Notes: generated by a model not told the origin, from the letters alone. A stretch of DNA of 38,562 bases from CFX2 sp014338005 (GCA_030263555.1 SZPE01000041.1:1-38562); one strand, 5' to 3'; positions 23,712 through 32,500 are shown, numbered from the stretch's first letter. Translations and numbers: made by a program.

Positions 23712-24365
23712 ATGTTTGCCGGTTTACAAGCCGTCTGGCGCGCCTTGCGCCATTTAAACCATCGCGGATATGTCTACATCTGGGCGAACCTGCTGTGGGT
23801 TGTTTTGTCCCTGCCGCTGGTTACTGCGCCCGCGGCATGGGCGGGGATGGTTCGTATGAGCTACCTGGCGCATACCCGTCCGACCGCCGACCTTCGGGAT
23901 TTGTGGGATGGGTTCCGGCAAAATCTTCGCCGGGGACTGGTGATATTCGTATTAAACGTCGTTCTGGTTGGCGTCAATGTCTCAAATCTGACCACGTATG
24001 CCGGACAGACAGGTCTGCTGTACGACATTGGGCGCTCGGTCTGGATCGGCGTGCTGGTCGTCTGGGCTGCCATCCAGTTTTATCTGTGGCCGCTGCTGTA
24101 CGAAATGAAGCAGCCTTCCTTGATGGGGGCGCTGCGGAACGCGGCGGTGATGGTCTACCTGAATCCGGTATTCACGCTGGCGGTTCTGGCGTGCGCGGCG
24201 CTGATTGCTCTGCTCAGCACCGTGTTTTTTGCAAGCTGGCTGTTGATTAGCGGTGGGGCGCTGGCGGCGATTGCCAACAGTGCTGTTTTTGACCGGCTGG
24301 CTGCGGCAGGGCTGAGGCCGCCGGTCCTGCCGCCGGAAGCCGAAATCGAATCGTTCGAGGGATAA
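23712..24365 (+). CDS. YesL-like (DUF624-type) membrane protein
   Basis: A 217-aa membrane protein with about five hydrophobic segments (near 22-45, 76-90, 107-125, 151-175, 180-195). It starts immediately after the permease stop codon, with no gap. The YIWANLLWVVLSLPLVTAPAA start, DLWDGFRQNLRRG and the FYLWPLLYEM helix resemble YesL/DUF624 proteins, which are regularly encoded next to carbohydrate ABC permeases. Their function is unknown; a role in assembly or regulation of the transporter is a guess. Confidence 0.75.
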   Translation: MFAGLQAVWRALRHLNHRGYVYIWANLLWVVLSLPLVTAPAAWAGMVRMSYLAHTRPTADLRDLWDGFRQNLRRGLVIFVLNVVLVGVNVSNLTTYAGQTGLLYDIGRSVWIGVLVVWAAIQFYLWPLLYEMKQPSLMGALRNAAVMVYLNPVFTLAVLACAALIALLSTVFFASWLLISGGALAAIANSAVFDRLAAAGLRPPVLPPEAEIESFEG

Positions 24366-24370
24366 AAACT

Positions 24371-25021
24371 ATGCCGATACGCGCGTTTATCTTCGATCTG
24401 GACGGCGTTATCACCGACACCACCGAGTTTCACTATCTGGCATGGAAGCGCCTGGCCGATGAGGAAGGTATTACCTTCACCCGCGAGGACAACGAGCAGT
24501 TAAGAGGTGTTTCGCGGCGCGAAAGCCTAAACCGGATGCTAAAGGGCAGGCCGGTTGACGAAACAACGGCACAGACGTGGATGACGCGCAAAAACGACTA
24601 TTACCGAGAATACCTTCAACATATCACCCCTTCTAACCTGCTGCCGGGGGTGAGCCGCTTCCTGGCCGACGCGCGCGCCGCCGGCCTGAAGCTGGCAATA
24701 GGCTCGGCCAGCAAAAACGCGCGCGAGGTGCTGGATAAACTGGCGATTCTCGACCATTTTGACGCCGTTGGCGATGGATACAGCGTGATGAATACCAAAC
24801 CTGCGCCCGATTTGTTCCTTTGGACGGCGGGGCGTCTGGGCATTCCCCCCATTGAAGCGGTTGTTTTTGAGGACGCCGAAGCCGGGATTGATGCGGCGCT
24901 GGCGGGGGGCTTTTGGACGGTTGGCATCGGGCAGACCAACCTGATGCGCGCCCATATGGTTGTACCTGACCTGGCGGCGCTTACGGTATCCGAAGTGCTG
25001 GAGCGGCTTAACGAACGATAA
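24371..25021 (+). CDS. pgmB: Beta-phosphoglucomutase
   Basis: A 216-aa HAD-superfamily enzyme that converts beta-glucose-1-phosphate to glucose-6-phosphate, the step after GH65 phosphorolysis. The nucleophile and acid/base are Asp9 and Asp11 in FDLDGVITDT. The cap domain has His21 and QLRGVSRRESLNRML (substrate-binding Arg), then AIGSASKNAREVL, TKPAPDLFLW and VFEDAEAGIDAALAGG. All agree closely with the lactococcal enzyme and with its length. It is the last gene of the operon; its end overlaps the convergent lacI-type gene by 14 nt. Confidence 0.95.
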   Translation: MPIRAFIFDLDGVITDTTEFHYLAWKRLADEEGITFTREDNEQLRGVSRRESLNRMLKGRPVDETTAQTWMTRKNDYYREYLQHITPSNLLPGVSRFLADARAAGLKLAIGSASKNAREVLDKLAILDHFDAVGDGYSVMNTKPAPDLFLWTAGRLGIPPIEAVVFEDAEAGIDAALAGGFWTVGIGQTNLMRAHMVVPDLAALTVSEVLERLNER

Positions 25022-26030
25022 AACCACAAGACGCCCGTCTGATAAAGCGCGTGGGGATTAACAGGTTCGGAATTTCGGGCTGTTCCTTTTTAAGAACGGC
25101 TTGCAGCATCTCAATCAACGCCTGTCCGATTTCGACAATCGGCTGTTGGATGGTGGTCAGGGCAGGGCGCAGATATTGGGACATCGGGGCATCGTCAAAG
25201 CCGATCACCGACAGCGATTCGCCCACAACTAGTCCGCGTGTTTCGGCCTCGTTCATCACGCCGATGGCGACCAGATCGCTCATGGCAACCACAGCGGTGG
25301 GCTGTTCGCGCCTGGGCAGGCGGCACCAGGATGCCAGAGCTTCCCGTCCGGCCTGCTCGCTGTGTTCGCCGCGAACGACATAATCAGGGCTAATGTCAAT
25401 GCCTGCTTCGCGCAGCGCCCTGAAATAACCGGCCAGCCGAAAATTGCCGGTGATGGATTGTTCCGGCCAGGCGGCAACCGCGATCTGCCGATGGCCGAGG
25501 CCGATCAGGTAGTTGACAGCCTCGTAAACCCCTTGCTCCCCATCGGTATCCACCCAATAAAAGTTCCATTCAGGGTTGCTGCGGCCAAAGCAGACAAACG
25601 GGAAGTTTTCATCCATTAAAAAACGAATACGCGGGTCGTCGGCATTGGTTCCTGACAGGACAAAAGCATCTACCCGCTGTGTATTAATGAGTTCCTGATA
25701 GGCGGGTAAGGGGTCGTGTTGGGCATGGGTGAAGGTCAAAACATGATAACCGGCGGCCTCGGCGGCCTGCGCCAGATAATAGGTGAAGCGGTCAAGCACC
25801 GAATTCACCTGATTGTGAGGTACTTCGTGCCAGGCATAACCGATCAGCCGGGTTTGACTGGCTTTCAGGTTTCGGGCGGTTACATTCGGCGTATAACCAA
25901 TACGCTCGATGGTTTCGAGAACCTGACGGCGGGTTTCTGCACTAACGAAGGCCTCTTTGTTATTGAGGACATACGAAACGGTTGCAATCGAGACTCCGGC
26001 CTCGCGTGCTACATCTTTGATTGTCGGCAT
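25008..26030 (-). CDS. LacI-family transcriptional regulator of the GH65 operon
   Basis: A 340-aa repressor-type protein. The helix-turn-helix is TIKDVAREAGVSIATVSYVL at residues 3-22, with hinge helix near NVTARNLKASQT. The rest is a periplasmic-binding-like effector domain (LIGYAWHEVPHNQ, DAFVLSGTNADD, VNYLIGLGHRQIAVAA, SVIGFDDAPMSQYLRPALTT). It is encoded opposite the disaccharide operon and overlaps pgmB tail-to-tail. The perfect palindrome TTAAACGTTTAA at 17919 is the likely target; the inducer is probably the transported sugar or a phosphorylated product. No such operator is seen at its own promoter, so autoregulation is not supported. Confidence 0.93.
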   Translation of the reverse strand: MPTIKDVAREAGVSIATVSYVLNNKEAFVSAETRRQVLETIERIGYTPNVTARNLKASQTRLIGYAWHEVPHNQVNSVLDRFTYYLAQAAEAAGYHVLTFTHAQHDPLPAYQELINTQRVDAFVLSGTNADDPRIRFLMDENFPFVCFGRSNPEWNFYWVDTDGEQGVYEAVNYLIGLGHRQIAVAAWPEQSITGNFRLAGYFRALREAGIDISPDYVVRGEHSEQAGREALASWCRLPRREQPTAVVAMSDLVAIGVMNEAETRGLVVGESLSVIGFDDAPMSQYLRPALTTIQQPIVEIGQALIEMLQAVLKKEQPEIPNLLIPTRFIRRASCGFIVR

Positions 26031-26142
26031 ATTGGTTGGGCGGGTATCATTGCTATTTTATAGGGATATGGACAGGTGGAAGTTTGCCCTAAATGGCTAT
26101 AAAATGCAACCGTGCCTGTGGATAAGGCAGGGTTAGGATATT

Positions 26143-26844
26143 ATGCCAAAACGCGGCTGCTTCGTTGTCCTTGAAGGAAATCAAGGTCTGGGTAAAACGA
26201 CCCAGGCTCAACTTTTAACGCAGTATATGGCGCGGCATAACATCGCGCACCGGCTGTACTGCTTTCCGCGATACGATTCGTTTTTCGGCCAATTGGCGGC
26301 GGCTTTTCTGCGCGGCGAGCATGGCAGTGTCGAAAGCACCAGCCCTTATCTGGTGGCGCTGATCTTCGCCAATGACCGGCTGCTGGTGCGGGATGCGATT
26401 CGGCAGGCGTTGGAAGATGGGATGCTGGTTCTGGCCGACCGTTGGGTATCCTCGAATCTGGCCGTACAGGCGTCCAAGTTTGAAAATGCTGCCGACCGCG
26501 AGGCGTTCAGCCGCTGGGTGCAGGAAATGGAATATGACGTGTTCGGGCAGCCCCGGCCCGATTTGACCATCTATCTGCGTGCCAGGCCAGAGGCGACCTT
26601 CCACCAGCTCCGCAACCGCGAACAGCAGAAACATCTCAAAGGCAAAACAGATATTGAAGAATCGAACAACCGCCTGATTTATGCCAGCTTCGAGCAGTAC
26701 GAACGTCTGGCGGCGGCCCTGCCGAACTGGGCCGTGCTGGACGTAGAACGGCAGGCTGCGGCGGGCGAGCCGCCAATTTTATCCATCCAGGATATTCATC
26801 TGGCGATCATCAATCTGCTGCGGGCACGTCATATTTTGCCTTGA
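26143..26844 (+). CDS. Thymidylate-kinase-like nucleoside monophosphate kinase
   Basis: A 233-aa cytoplasmic P-loop kinase. The P-loop is GNQGLGKT at residues 12-19, and LADRWVSSNLAVQASK near 100 corresponds to the DR-motif and substrate-binding region of thymidylate kinases (DRY..S..AYQ in the usual form). The LID region KGKTDIEESN resembles the DxxE form seen in archaeal and eukaryote-like enzymes. The expected reaction is dTMP plus ATP to dTDP. It is slightly longer than the usual 205-215 aa. AGGA lies 5 nt before the ATG. It stands alone, and whether it is the housekeeping tmk or a paralogue cannot be told. Confidence 0.8.
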   Translation: MPKRGCFVVLEGNQGLGKTTQAQLLTQYMARHNIAHRLYCFPRYDSFFGQLAAAFLRGEHGSVESTSPYLVALIFANDRLLVRDAIRQALEDGMLVLADRWVSSNLAVQASKFENAADREAFSRWVQEMEYDVFGQPRPDLTIYLRARPEATFHQLRNREQQKHLKGKTDIEESNNRLIYASFEQYERLAAALPNWAVLDVERQAAAGEPPILSIQDIHLAIINLLRARHILP

Positions 26845-26923
26845 GGACGCGCTCTGCAAGGCTTTCGTTAGCCGGCAGGTTCACAATGATGGCGGGTATA
26901 CACTGCCTCCTTAGAGGTTTTTT

Positions 26924-28420
26924 ATGAGCGAAGCGGAAGCTGTTCTCGAACAACCCCGGCGCAGCGCGGGTCGGATGATTGTGCGTAATACATTGTTCGG
27001 CATGGGCGCGCAGGTGGCGCTGCGGGTACTGGGTTTTGTCTTTAACGTCCTGGTGATTCGCACGCTGGGGGATTCTGAATTTGGCCGGTATTCGGTCGTA
27101 CTGGCCTGGGCCGGGCTTTTTTCCGTGATCGGCGATATGGGTGTCACGCAGTACATGACGCGCGAGGTGGCTCGCAACGCCGAGCGCGCCAACCAGCTTT
27201 TCTGGAACACGGCGGCGCTGCGATTTATTCTCTCCATTGTCGCAATAGTTGTGACTATCGCGGGGGCTGTCGCCAAACCCTATGAATCGGAAGTTGTGCT
27301 GGCAATCGCGCTGTACACCTCCAGCTACTTTTTACAGGCGCTGCTGGCTCCACTTCAGGGCATTATCGCCGGGAACGAACGGCTCGATTATCTGTCCGTT
27401 TTTACGGTTATCGGGCAGATCATCTTCATGGTCGCGGGCGGGCTGTTTCTGTTCGCGGGCTTAAACTTCGTGTGGCTGGTGGTGGCGTCGCTGCTCAATC
27501 TGCCCGTGTTAATCGCTTTATCGTTCTGGGTGGTGCGGCGCTATCGTATGCAGCCACCGCGCTTTCGGGTCGAGCCGCGCACCTGGGGGCGGCTGTTGAT
27601 GGCGGGGATGCCGTTCGCCATCATCCAACTGGCGCTGACGTTTAATTTTCACGTGGATACGCTCATCCTCGAAACGTTCCAGTCGGCGGCGATGGTCGGG
27701 TGGTATAACGCGGCCTATCATCTCACACGCTCGTTTCTGATCCTGACCAGCGCGCTGATCGTGGCGATGCCGGTTACGCTGGCGCGCGAACACGCCCATG
27801 ATCCGAAATCCGTGCTTCCCTGGTATTATCGCTCGACGAAATTTATGGTGTTTCTAGGGCTGCCGCTGGCCGTTGGCGGCACGCTGCTGGCCGATAAAAT
27901 CATCCGGGTGCTGTACGGCCTGGAGTACGCCCCGGCTTCGATAGCGTTCGCTATTCTGATCTGGGATACGCCGCTGCTGATGTACACGGCGCTGTGCGGT
28001 AATCTGACGACGGCGATCAAAAAAGAAAGCCGCGCCATGTGGATTTACCTGAGCCTGGCGGCGCTTAACCTCGTCCTCAACCTCCTGTTTATCCCAACTT
28101 ATGGTCTGATCGCCGCTTCACTGATGACCGTCGCGGCTGAACTGACCGGCGCTATACTCTTTTATGTGTTCTTCCGGCGGGAATTCGGCGCCGGTTTGGG
28201 GTTTACCCATATGGTGCGGCTGATTATTGCTGCCATCTTGATGGGTATCGTGGTCTATCTGCTGCGCGGTCAACATCTGCTTGTCAATATCAGCATCAGC
28301 GCCATTTTTTACGTGGTGGTGGTCTGGCTGATCGGCGCTTTATCCGCCGACGAACGCGCTATGTTAACCGGCATGGTTAAACGCAGGTTTGGCGGCGTGC
28401 TGCGCCGAATGCACGCCTGA
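26924..28420 (+). CDS. Polysaccharide flippase (Wzx/MATE-like)
   Basis: A 498-aa membrane protein with about 14 helices of the MOP (MATE/Wzx) superfamily. The start GRMIVRNTLFGMGAQVALRVLGFVFNVLVI and GDSEFGRYSVVLAWAGLFSVIGDMG, TQYMTREVAR are hallmarks of lipid-linked oligosaccharide or polysaccharide flippases. Such proteins move undecaprenyl-linked sugars across the inner membrane. GAGG lies before a T-run and the ATG. It faces the asparagine-synthetase-like gene, with only 5 nt between the stop codons. A glycosyltransferase gene is 2 kb away, so a small surface-glycan cluster is likely. Confidence 0.88.
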   Translation: MSEAEAVLEQPRRSAGRMIVRNTLFGMGAQVALRVLGFVFNVLVIRTLGDSEFGRYSVVLAWAGLFSVIGDMGVTQYMTREVARNAERANQLFWNTAALRFILSIVAIVVTIAGAVAKPYESEVVLAIALYTSSYFLQALLAPLQGIIAGNERLDYLSVFTVIGQIIFMVAGGLFLFAGLNFVWLVVASLLNLPVLIALSFWVVRRYRMQPPRFRVEPRTWGRLLMAGMPFAIIQLALTFNFHVDTLILETFQSAAMVGWYNAAYHLTRSFLILTSALIVAMPVTLAREHAHDPKSVLPWYYRSTKFMVFLGLPLAVGGTLLADKIIRVLYGLEYAPASIAFAILIWDTPLLMYTALCGNLTTAIKKESRAMWIYLSLAALNLVLNLLFIPTYGLIAASLMTVAAELTGAILFYVFFRREFGAGLGFTHMVRLIIAAILMGIVVYLLRGQHLLVNISISAIFYVVVVWLIGALSADERAMLTGMVKRRFGGVLRRMHA

Positions 28421-28425
28421 TTGTG

Positions 28426-30273
28426 TCAGTCGAAATATTCACGCATCACCATCTCAAAGGTGATGAGCGGGGCGATTTTGCCAATCGTCCAGGGTTCGTG
28501 TCCGGCCAGATGGCGCTCCATTAAGGAGCGCACGAACGCAACATTCCACAGGCCGCGTTCCTGGGTGCGCCGGTCGTAGAGCAGGTTTTCCGCCCAGGCA
28601 CGCAGATCGCCGCGCAGGTAGTTTTCGTAGTCGGCGTACAGTGTGGGGCGGTTGGGGAAAAGCCGCAGCCGCCGGCGTGCGCGCACCGAGAGCGCGTGTA
28701 GGCTGTGCTGCCAGGCGTTAATAGTGGGCAGGTACTCTTTTTTGTCGTAGGGGATGAGTGCCAGTTTGGGCATTTCTCGCGTGATGATATGCCGGTACAT
28801 AAGCTGGTCACGGCGGATTTCCGGCTGGAGCGAGTACATAAAATCAATCAGATTGTAGTCCCAGAAGGGCGAGCGTACCTCCAGATGTGAACGCGCGGTT
28901 TTGACCATATTGCCGGTGGAGCGCCAGCAGTGGTTGGTGATATAAAAATATTCGGCGGCGTAGTGGCGGCGAAAGTTCCAGAACCGCGCGAATTCCTGGC
29001 GCATCGAGTCAAAGGCAAGCCCGATGGCCTGTTTGCCAAAGGAATCGGTGTAGAGCAGGCGTTCTTCAGCATCGGCGAGTCCAGGCCAGGTGTAGCCGGA
29101 AAGGAATTGTTTGTAGGTTTCGAGCAGTACGGTATCCTGATCTATGGGCTTATTGTAAATGGGGTTGATGTGATCGGCGTGTCCCATGACAGTGCCGCCG
29201 TCCCAGCCGGTCAGGTTGTAATCCATAATTTCGCGCAGGGCGGGCAGCATGGTGATGCCGTGCATGTGCATCCAGCTGTGAAAACCCTCGGTCAGCTTGA
29301 GGTGCAGGTTTACGTTTTCCAGCACCCAGCGGCCATCCGGCAGATCGAACCAGTGATGGCGGCTGCCCGCCGCCCGCGCAATACGAGCCGCATAATAAAC
29401 ATCCCGGCTGTTATGCTGGCCGAAGCTGGCTGTTACAGGCGGGGCAGGGCGGGGGGGCATCAGGCCGAGCAGGGCGCGCGAGTCCAGCCCGCCGCTTAAA
29501 AAGACGCCGGGACGCAGATCGCCGGCAGCCCGTTTTTCAACTGCCGAACGCAGCAGCCGCCCGACCTCGATAACGGCTTCTTCAAATGTCACCTCTGGGC
29601 GGTCGGGGATTTGATCCCAATCCCAGTAACGATTGAGTGACCACTGCCGGGATGAAAGATCGAACTGGGCGATGCTGCCGTAGGGAAACAAAAAAATATC
29701 TTCGTGAAATGTTTTTTCGCCAAGCACCTGTTGAAAGCGAAAATATTCGGCTGCCGCCGTGAAGTTGAGATGGCGAGGCACAAATGGCGCGCACAGCACA
29801 CCTTTTACTTCCGGCGCGAAAGCCAGTTGACCTTCTCGATAGGCATAATAATGGGGATACAGGCCGAAACGGTCGTTGGCGAGTATCAGCCGGGATGCGG
29901 CGGTGTCGTAGATGGTGATGAAAAACGCGCCATCAAGCGCCTTGACGAAATCCGCACCATACTGTTCAAAAGCGTGCAGCGCCAGCAAAATATCTGTGTC
30001 GGCAGGCTGGCCGCCCAGGCTGCGCCGCAGGTCGGCTGCGTTATACAACTCGCCGCTCATGAATATAATCAGCCGCCGGTCGCCGCTGGCGAGCGGCTGC
30101 GGTTCGCGGTTAAAGATGCCGATGCCGCTGCGCCCCAGGCCAACCGGAAGGGTTTCTGCCGACCAGGTATCTGCCACGTACCAGGGGCGATGCGATATTG
30201 TGGCAGATGCGGCTTTCAAAAAAGGTTGCACAATCGTGCTGTCTTTGCCGATGATTCCGAATAAACCTGACAT
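28426..30273 (-). CDS. Asparagine-synthetase-like protein lacking the glutaminase Cys
   Basis: A 615-aa two-domain protein. Residues 1-190 are a class II glutamine amidotransferase fold (FMSGELYNAADLRR, ALDGAFFITIYD, LANDRFGLYPHYYA, FAPEVKGVL). Residues about 225-600 form the synthetase domain with the ATP pyrophosphatase loop SGGLDS at 260-265. In true enzymes residue 2 is the nucleophilic Cys (MCGI...); here it is Ser (MSGLFGIIG), so glutamine hydrolysis should be impaired or lost. It might use free ammonia or, as in beta-lactam synthetase and related enzymes, catalyse another ATP-dependent amide bond. The ATG at 30273 has GAGGG 4-5 nt upstream; the long upstream extension to 30615 has no match. 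AsnB-like genes are common in glycan clusters. It is divergent from the GT4 gene. Confidence 0.87.
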   Translation of the reverse strand: MSGLFGIIGKDSTIVQPFLKAASATISHRPWYVADTWSAETLPVGLGRSGIGIFNREPQPLASGDRRLIIFMSGELYNAADLRRSLGGQPADTDILLALHAFEQYGADFVKALDGAFFITIYDTAASRLILANDRFGLYPHYYAYREGQLAFAPEVKGVLCAPFVPRHLNFTAAAEYFRFQQVLGEKTFHEDIFLFPYGSIAQFDLSSRQWSLNRYWDWDQIPDRPEVTFEEAVIEVGRLLRSAVEKRAAGDLRPGVFLSGGLDSRALLGLMPPRPAPPVTASFGQHNSRDVYYAARIARAAGSRHHWFDLPDGRWVLENVNLHLKLTEGFHSWMHMHGITMLPALREIMDYNLTGWDGGTVMGHADHINPIYNKPIDQDTVLLETYKQFLSGYTWPGLADAEERLLYTDSFGKQAIGLAFDSMRQEFARFWNFRRHYAAEYFYITNHCWRSTGNMVKTARSHLEVRSPFWDYNLIDFMYSLQPEIRRDQLMYRHIITREMPKLALIPYDKKEYLPTINAWQHSLHALSVRARRRLRLFPNRPTLYADYENYLRGDLRAWAENLLYDRRTQERGLWNVAFVRSLMERHLAGHEPWTIGKIAPLITFEMVMREYFD

Positions 30274-30330
30274 AATCCCTCGATGAAATTGATCGGTTAT
30301 CTCTGACCTTTTATGTTCCAGAAATGGGCT

Positions 30331-30363
30331 AAAATGCGCCTTGAATGGCGAAAAGCGCATTTT
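30331..30363. promoter_or_regulatory. 33-bp dyad in the divergent promoter region
   Basis: AAAATGCGC (30331-30339) and GCGCATTTT (30355-30363) are perfect 9-bp inverted arms around 15 nt. The element sits between the divergent asparagine-synthetase-like and glycosyltransferase genes, 57 and 66 nt from their start codons. It may be an operator shared by both genes. A TATAAT at 30393-30398 could be the -10 box of the glycosyltransferase gene, but no -35 box is clear. Confidence 0.45.
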
Positions 30364-30429
30364 ATGATGAAGCAAAGGTAAAAAAGTACGACTATAATAT
30401 ACACAAATGCCGGGGAATAGGGGTGATCT

Positions 30430-31752
30430 GTGCGGATTTTGATTGTTGTTCATGGTTTTCCGCCAACACATTCTGCCGGTGCGGAGCGGCGGGCCGAGCG
30501 TATGGCGCGGTGGCTGGCCGATCATGACCATGAGGTTGAGGTTTTTACTGTTGAACGGCTTGACGAGGCGGGCTTCCGCAAAGAGTCCACCTTGCAGGAC
30601 GGCATCCTGGTTCACCGGTTGTTTTATGATGTCAAAGCCGGTGATGATCCGTTTCGTAACCTTTATGATTATCCGCAGGTCGGCGAGGCATTTCGGGAAC
30701 TGGTATTAAGCCGCCCGTTTGATCTGGTGCATATCATCAGCGGTTATCTATTGGGTAAGCCGGTCGTGGATGTGGCACGGGAAATCTCGCTGCCGGTTGT
30801 GATTACCCTGACCGAATTCTGGTTTATGTGCGCGCGCCTCAATCTGATACAGGCCACCGACCAACTGTGTTCCGGGCCGGAACGGGTCGAAAAATGCACA
30901 CGCTGTTTGATGGAGCATAAACGGCGTTACCGCCTGCCTTCCCAGGCCACCCCCAGGTTGATGGATTTATTCTGGTCTGTGTTTGAGCATACGCCGGCCA
31001 CCAGTTCGATGATGCTGGCGGTTTCGGCGCGCCAGGCCGCTTTACGAGATACGCTGGACGCAGTTGATCTGGTGATCTGCCCGTCACACTACCTCATCGG
31101 CAAATTCGCCGAGTTTGGTTATAAAACCAACCGCTACCTGTTCGTGCGACAGGGATTGGCTGCCCCAAATACATCCAAACCCTATCACCGCCCCGTGAAT
31201 GGACACGGCCTGCGCCTGGGTTATGTCGGCCAGATCAAAACGCATAAGGGCGTGGACCTGCTGGTGGATGCCGTTATCGCTTTGTTAAATGAGGGCGAAA
31301 AAATCACCCTGGATATATGGGGTACGGAAACGGAATCACCCGCTTATGTTGCCGCGCTTAAAAGACGCAGCGCCCATTATCCTGCGATTCGCTGGAATGG
31401 GCGTTATGTTGGTGCGGAAGTATGGAATGTCCTGGCCGATGTAGATGTTCTGGTTGTGCCTTCGCGCTGGTACGAAAACAGCCCAAATTCTATTTTAGAA
31501 GCCTTTCATATGGGCATACCGGTGGTAGTGACCAATCTGGGGGGTATGGCGGAATTGGTCGGGCATGAAAAAAGCGGCCTGCTTTTTGAATTGAATAATG
31601 CCGGCGATTTGCGACGCCAGATCAAGCGGCTCATAAACGAACCCGGCCTGCTGGAACGGCTGCGCGCCGGCGTGCCGCCGGTCAAAACGATTGACGAAGA
31701 GATGGAAGAAATTCTGGGCCATTACCGGCAGATGTTAGAGCGTGTGCGATAA
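30430..31752 (+). CDS. Family 4 glycosyltransferase
   Basis: A 440-aa GT-B fold retaining glycosyltransferase. The start MRILIVVHGFPPTHSAGAER holds the Gly/Arg acceptor-side loop of GT4 enzymes. The C-terminal half has LRLGYVGQIKTHKGVDLLVD and the E-x7-E motif YENSPNSILEAF (Glu349 and Glu357) that binds the nucleotide sugar. A Cys cluster (FMCARLNLIQ..., CSGPERVEKCTRC) in the N-terminal half is common in one GT4 subgroup and may bind metal. It starts with GTG at 30430 after an AGGGG site. Donor and acceptor are unknown. The nearby flippase suggests a role in surface glycan or glycolipid assembly. Confidence 0.9.
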   Translation: MRILIVVHGFPPTHSAGAERRAERMARWLADHDHEVEVFTVERLDEAGFRKESTLQDGILVHRLFYDVKAGDDPFRNLYDYPQVGEAFRELVLSRPFDLVHIISGYLLGKPVVDVAREISLPVVITLTEFWFMCARLNLIQATDQLCSGPERVEKCTRCLMEHKRRYRLPSQATPRLMDLFWSVFEHTPATSSMMLAVSARQAALRDTLDAVDLVICPSHYLIGKFAEFGYKTNRYLFVRQGLAAPNTSKPYHRPVNGHGLRLGYVGQIKTHKGVDLLVDAVIALLNEGEKITLDIWGTETESPAYVAALKRRSAHYPAIRWNGRYVGAEVWNVLADVDVLVVPSRWYENSPNSILEAFHMGIPVVVTNLGGMAELVGHEKSGLLFELNNAGDLRRQIKRLINEPGLLERLRAGVPPVKTIDEEMEEILGHYRQMLERVR

Positions 31753-31782
31753 AAGCGGGGACGGAGCGAAAGACAAAAAACT

Positions 31783-31810
31783 GGGGACTGTTGTATTATT
31801 AACAGTCCCC
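31783..31810. terminator. Two-way Rho-independent terminator
   Basis: GGGGACTGTT and AACAGTCCCC form a perfect 10-bp stem around GTATTATT. On the plus strand AATTTGTTTT follows; on the minus strand the stem is followed by AGTTTTTTG. It therefore can end both the glycosyltransferase transcript and the convergent DUF4397 transcript. Confidence 0.9.
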
Positions 31811-31834
31811 AATTTGTTTTACCCGTGAGTGATA

Positions 31835-32500
31835 TTAGTAGCCGACGTTGACAACTTGGGTAATGGTCTTGAACGTGCCGTCGGCCAGCGAGCCAATCGC
31901 ATAGACGATGTAGGCTTTGCCGCTTTGCAGGTTGGCGCTGAACGGCCCGTACACGATGTCCGATGTGCCGGTGGGAACCAGGCCGGCGGTGTAGCTGCCG
32001 GGGGTCAGGTCGGCGACAGCCTGCTGGCCGTTCGCCAGCGGGCCAACGCGCAGTTCATCTGACGTGCCGGGGAAGAACAGGGCGTCAACGGCGGGGGCCG
32101 CAGCCGTGTGGCGGGCGATCAGGCGGGCGGCGCTGGTCTTGGAAAAATCGTTGTCAAAAATGGAGAGGGTGGGGGCGCCGTTGGCGTCCAGGTGAGCAAC
32201 CACGCTGAAATTCGCGCCAGGCGGGAAGCTGACGGTCGCCGCCAGCGCCGGGTTGGACGGGTCGCCCCCGGCGGGGACAATCGCCACGTAGGCCGAACGG
32301 TTGGCGGGGCCAACCAGCGGGCCGGCAATCGTCTCAGGGGCGAAGTTTTTCACGAACAGCCTGCCATCCACATACACATCCACCACCAGGCCGGGAATGC
32401 CGTGTACGACGTACCCGGTTACTGTGCCGCTGGCCGATGCACTGCCCACAGCCGCGAGGAGCAGCAGAGCTACCACCATAATGCTGAACAACTTACGCAT
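31835..32500 (-). CDS. Secreted DUF4397 domain protein
   Basis: A 221-aa exported protein. The signal peptide MRKLFSIMVVALLLLAAVGSASA is cut near residue 23. The rest is two beta-rich repeats of the DUF4397 type: VTGYVVHGIPGLVVDVYVDG, LFVKNFAPETIAGPL, and a second copy from TAAAPAVDALFFPG through LTPGSYTAGLVPTGTSD to SGKAYIVYAIGSLADGTF. DUF4397 proteins are secreted or surface proteins of unknown function, frequent in Chloroflexota and Actinobacteria. The ATG at 32500 has GAGGAGG 7 nt upstream; the in-frame ATG at 32524 lies before that site and is rejected. A dyad lies about 78 nt upstream. Confidence 0.88.
   Translation of the reverse strand: MRKLFSIMVVALLLLAAVGSASASGTVTGYVVHGIPGLVVDVYVDGRLFVKNFAPETIAGPLVGPANRSAYVAIVPAGGDPSNPALAATVSFPPGANFSVVAHLDANGAPTLSIFDNDFSKTSAARLIARHTAAAPAVDALFFPGTSDELRVGPLANGQQAVADLTPGSYTAGLVPTGTSDIVYGPFSANLQSGKAYIVYAIGSLADGTFKTITQVVNVGY

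Noticed and set aside
26031..26142. Promoters for the LacI and thymidylate-kinase-like genes
   Set aside because: TATAAA-like sequences exist on both strands, but no -35 box at acceptable spacing could be found.
30274..30615. Upstream extension of the asparagine-synthetase-like protein
   Set aside because: It overlaps the divergent glycosyltransferase gene and lacks similarity; the class II amidotransferase fold begins at the chosen Met.
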